A DNA stretch of 64,000 nucleotides from the NCBI RefSeq assembly GCF_002532045.1, contig NZ_NWTG01000001.1, positions 930,001-994,000 of the forward strand, in the 5' to 3' direction. Position 1 is the first letter of the stretch. Each line of letters starts with the position of its first letter. Both the position numbers and the translations under genes were made by a program. The notes beneath the pieces were generated by a model. The model was not told the origin of the DNA and did not search any database. It saw only the letters and a list, made by a program, of their open reading frames with translations. This stretch comes from Bradyrhizobium sp. C9 (GTDB lineage Bacteria > Pseudomonadota > Alphaproteobacteria > Rhizobiales > Xanthobacteraceae). This document shows positions 62,502-64,000 of this stretch, one piece after another.

Positions 62502-64000
62502 TCAGAATTTCCAGCTAAAACTGGCCTTTACCGAGTGATCCTGCACCCGGTCGGCGAGCTGGCCGACATAGGCGATGCCGACGCTGGCCTGGGGCGTGAC
62601 CCGCAGGTCGAGCCCGCCCTCGACCAGCGCCGCGTTGCGCGCCAGCGGCACGCCGGCCACCGTGGAACTGGTTCCGAGATTCTGGAACGCAAGCGCCGCG
62701 GTCGGCGTCACGTCACCGAAGGCGTATTGCCAGGCCACCGAGGCCCGCGGCGTCAGCTGCATGCCGCCCGTCAGGGCGAAGCTCGTGGCGATGCGGGCGC
62801 CGAGCGAGGAATAACCGACATCCTGGTTGCTGCCGGCCCCGCGCAGCGCAGCAGCGCCGCTGCCGCCGGTCTCGGCAAAACCATCGGTGTCGAGATGAGC
62901 CCAGGCGAGGCCCGCGAACGGCTCGACCGCGACCTTGCCGAGGTTGAAGCCGTAGCCGATCTCGCCGAACGCCTGTGCGGTGGTCGCGTTGTAGCGCGCA
63001 CGCGCCGCGTCGAAGAAGCCCGGGAAGATGATCGAGCGGCTGGTGTCGAGCGTGCTGAAGCTTGCGCCGGCACCGCCGCGCAGATTGAGCGCACCGTAGC
63101 TCGCGCCGACATAGCCGGCGAGGTGCGCGGTTTCGATATCGGCCGAACTCGAGCGGTCACCGATGCGCAGGGACGAGCTGGTGTAGCCGCCGGCGATGCC
63201 GGCGATCCAGTTCGGCGCGAAGCGCCGATCGACGCCGCTGAAGAAGCCGGCGAGGTCGCGCGTCATGCCCGCCGCATTGCCGTCGCCGTTCAGCCGGCCC
63301 CAGGCGCCTACGCCCTGCGCCCAGAATGTCGTGTCCGGTAGCGGCGCAGGACGGGCGAGCGGCGGCGCCTTGATCGGAAAGCCAGGACGGCTGGTGCTGG
63401 CATAGGCGAGCGCGGAGGAGGCCGCCATCGAGTCCATCGCAGCGAGTTGCGGACCACCGGTGCCGAGCGCGGCCATCGGCCCCGCACTGTCGGCGAACGA
63501 GGATTGCCGCAGCCGGCCGAGCACAGCGTCGCGCAGGTAGCGCGAGTCATCCAGCATCGCGGTCTGCGCGCTGGCGTGGACTTCGCCGGAGAGCGCATCG
63601 AACGCCTGCCGCGCACCGGCGGCGCCCTGGTTCAGCACGGCGATCATCAGCGGATCGCGCTGCTGTCCGCTCGCGTCGAGTGCGCCGGCGACAGCGATCT
63701 GGTTCGGCGTGTTCGCGACGCTCGTCAGCGACGTGGTGTTGCGGGCGAGCGTCAGGAAAACGTCGTTGGCGTCATAGCTCAGCGTCGGGGTGAGGAAAAT
63801 CAGGCTGCTCGTGACGTCGCTGAACGTGCCGTTCACGCCGCCATTCGCGGTGAGGATGGTGTAGACGGTCTGCGGCGCATAGGTGCCGGTCTGCGCCAGC
63901 GCCAGCACATTGCCGCCGGCAAGCGTCGCGGTGCCGGTGGCCGCGATCTTGTCGGATTGGCCGGCCGCATTGGCTTCGACCTGGTAGATCGAGCCGGTTG
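62502..64000 (-). CDS. Autotransporter, C-terminal part (5' end outside window)
   Basis: The frame is open to the right edge, so the gene starts beyond 64000 and GTG 63908 is internal. The end of a beta-helix passenger (QTVYTILTANGGVNGTF) is followed by a linker helix region (FDALSGEVHASAQTAMLDDSRYLRDAVLGRLR) and a 12-strand barrel domain from WAQGVGAWGRLNGDGNAA to a C-terminal ASFSWKF, ending in the aromatic residue needed for outer-membrane assembly. The passenger is exported through the barrel to the cell surface; function unknown. Last gene before the edge, 115 bases upstream of operator copy 4. Confidence 0.9.
   Translation of the reverse strand, partial: TGSIYQVEANAAGQSDKIAATGTATLAGGNVLALAQTGTYAPQTVYTILTANGGVNGTFSDVTSSLIFLTPTLSYDANDVFLTLARNTTSLTSVANTPNQIAVAGALDASGQQRDPLMIAVLNQGAAGARQAFDALSGEVHASAQTAMLDDSRYLRDAVLGRLRQSSFADSAGPMAALGTGGPQLAAMDSMAASSALAYASTSRPGFPIKAPPLARPAPLPDTTFWAQGVGAWGRLNGDGNAAGMTRDLAGFFSGVDRRFAPNWIAGIAGGYTSSSLRIGDRSSSADIETAHLAGYVGASYGALNLRGGAGASFSTLDTSRSIIFPGFFDAARARYNATTAQAFGEIGYGFNLGKVAVEPFAGLAWAHLDTDGFAETGGSGAAALRGAGSNQDVGYSSLGARIATSFALTGGMQLTPRASVAWQYAFGDVTPTAALAFQNLGTSSTVAGVPLARNAALVEGGLDLRVTPQASVGIAYVGQLADRVQDHSVKASFSWKF

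Overview
The window looks like chromosomal DNA of a GC-rich alphaproteobacterium of the Rhizobiales, most likely Bradyrhizobium or a close relative. This is inferred from gene content and order: an fdsGBA-fdhD-fdsD formate dehydrogenase operon, ccmIEFH, a response regulator/kinase/glnE string, a FeuP/FeuQ-like pair, opgGH, paired oxalate/formate-type MFS carriers, and palindromic intergenic repeats of the type common in that lineage. No database search was possible. I saw no rRNA, tRNA or CRISPR array.

Layout. 1-16 kb: surface polysaccharide locus, with a partial GT92-like transferase, a methyltransferase-like protein, dTDP-rhamnose genes (rfbBA divergent from rfbCD), ugd, two large GT2 proteins, an unknown beta-rich protein, a GT4 transferase, a ParA-type ATPase and galE. 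16-19 kb: VanZ-like protein and feuPQ-like two-component system. 19-22.9 kb: an unusual gene-poor, AT-richer stretch of very short genes (three gap-free paralogues of 66-67 aa, tiny membrane peptides, zinc-ribbon and CxxCxGxG proteins) mixed with repeated DNA motifs. 22.9-26.7 kb: an unknown 464-aa protein, MOSC and LysR genes, and an IS5-type relic. 26.7-38 kb: cytochrome c maturation (ccmIEFH), a DegP/HtrA protease, a second two-component pair and glnE. 38-45.3 kb: NAD-dependent formate dehydrogenase with a divergent LysR regulator. 45-53 kb: opgGH glucan synthesis, a PleC-like kinase and a cation diffusion facilitator. 53-58 kb: TetR/EamA pair with matching operators, an RlpA-like protein, a quinone oxidoreductase and a nitronate monooxygenase-like enzyme. 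58-64 kb: CBS-domain protein, two OFA-type MFS carriers, a 45-aa ORF and the end of an autotransporter.

How parts fit together. The rhamnose, UDP-glucuronate and UDP-galactose precursors feed the adjacent glycosyltransferases. OFA carriers and the Fds enzyme are compatible with oxalate/formate use. FeuPQ and opgGH both belong to periplasmic glucan biology, though any link here is inferred.

The strongest regulatory observation is a 17-bp dyad (TGGYAT-N5-ATRCCA) upstream of four separate minus-strand units at 58-62 kb, suggesting one regulator encoded outside the window. The most novel-looking region is the small-protein cluster at 19-22 kb.
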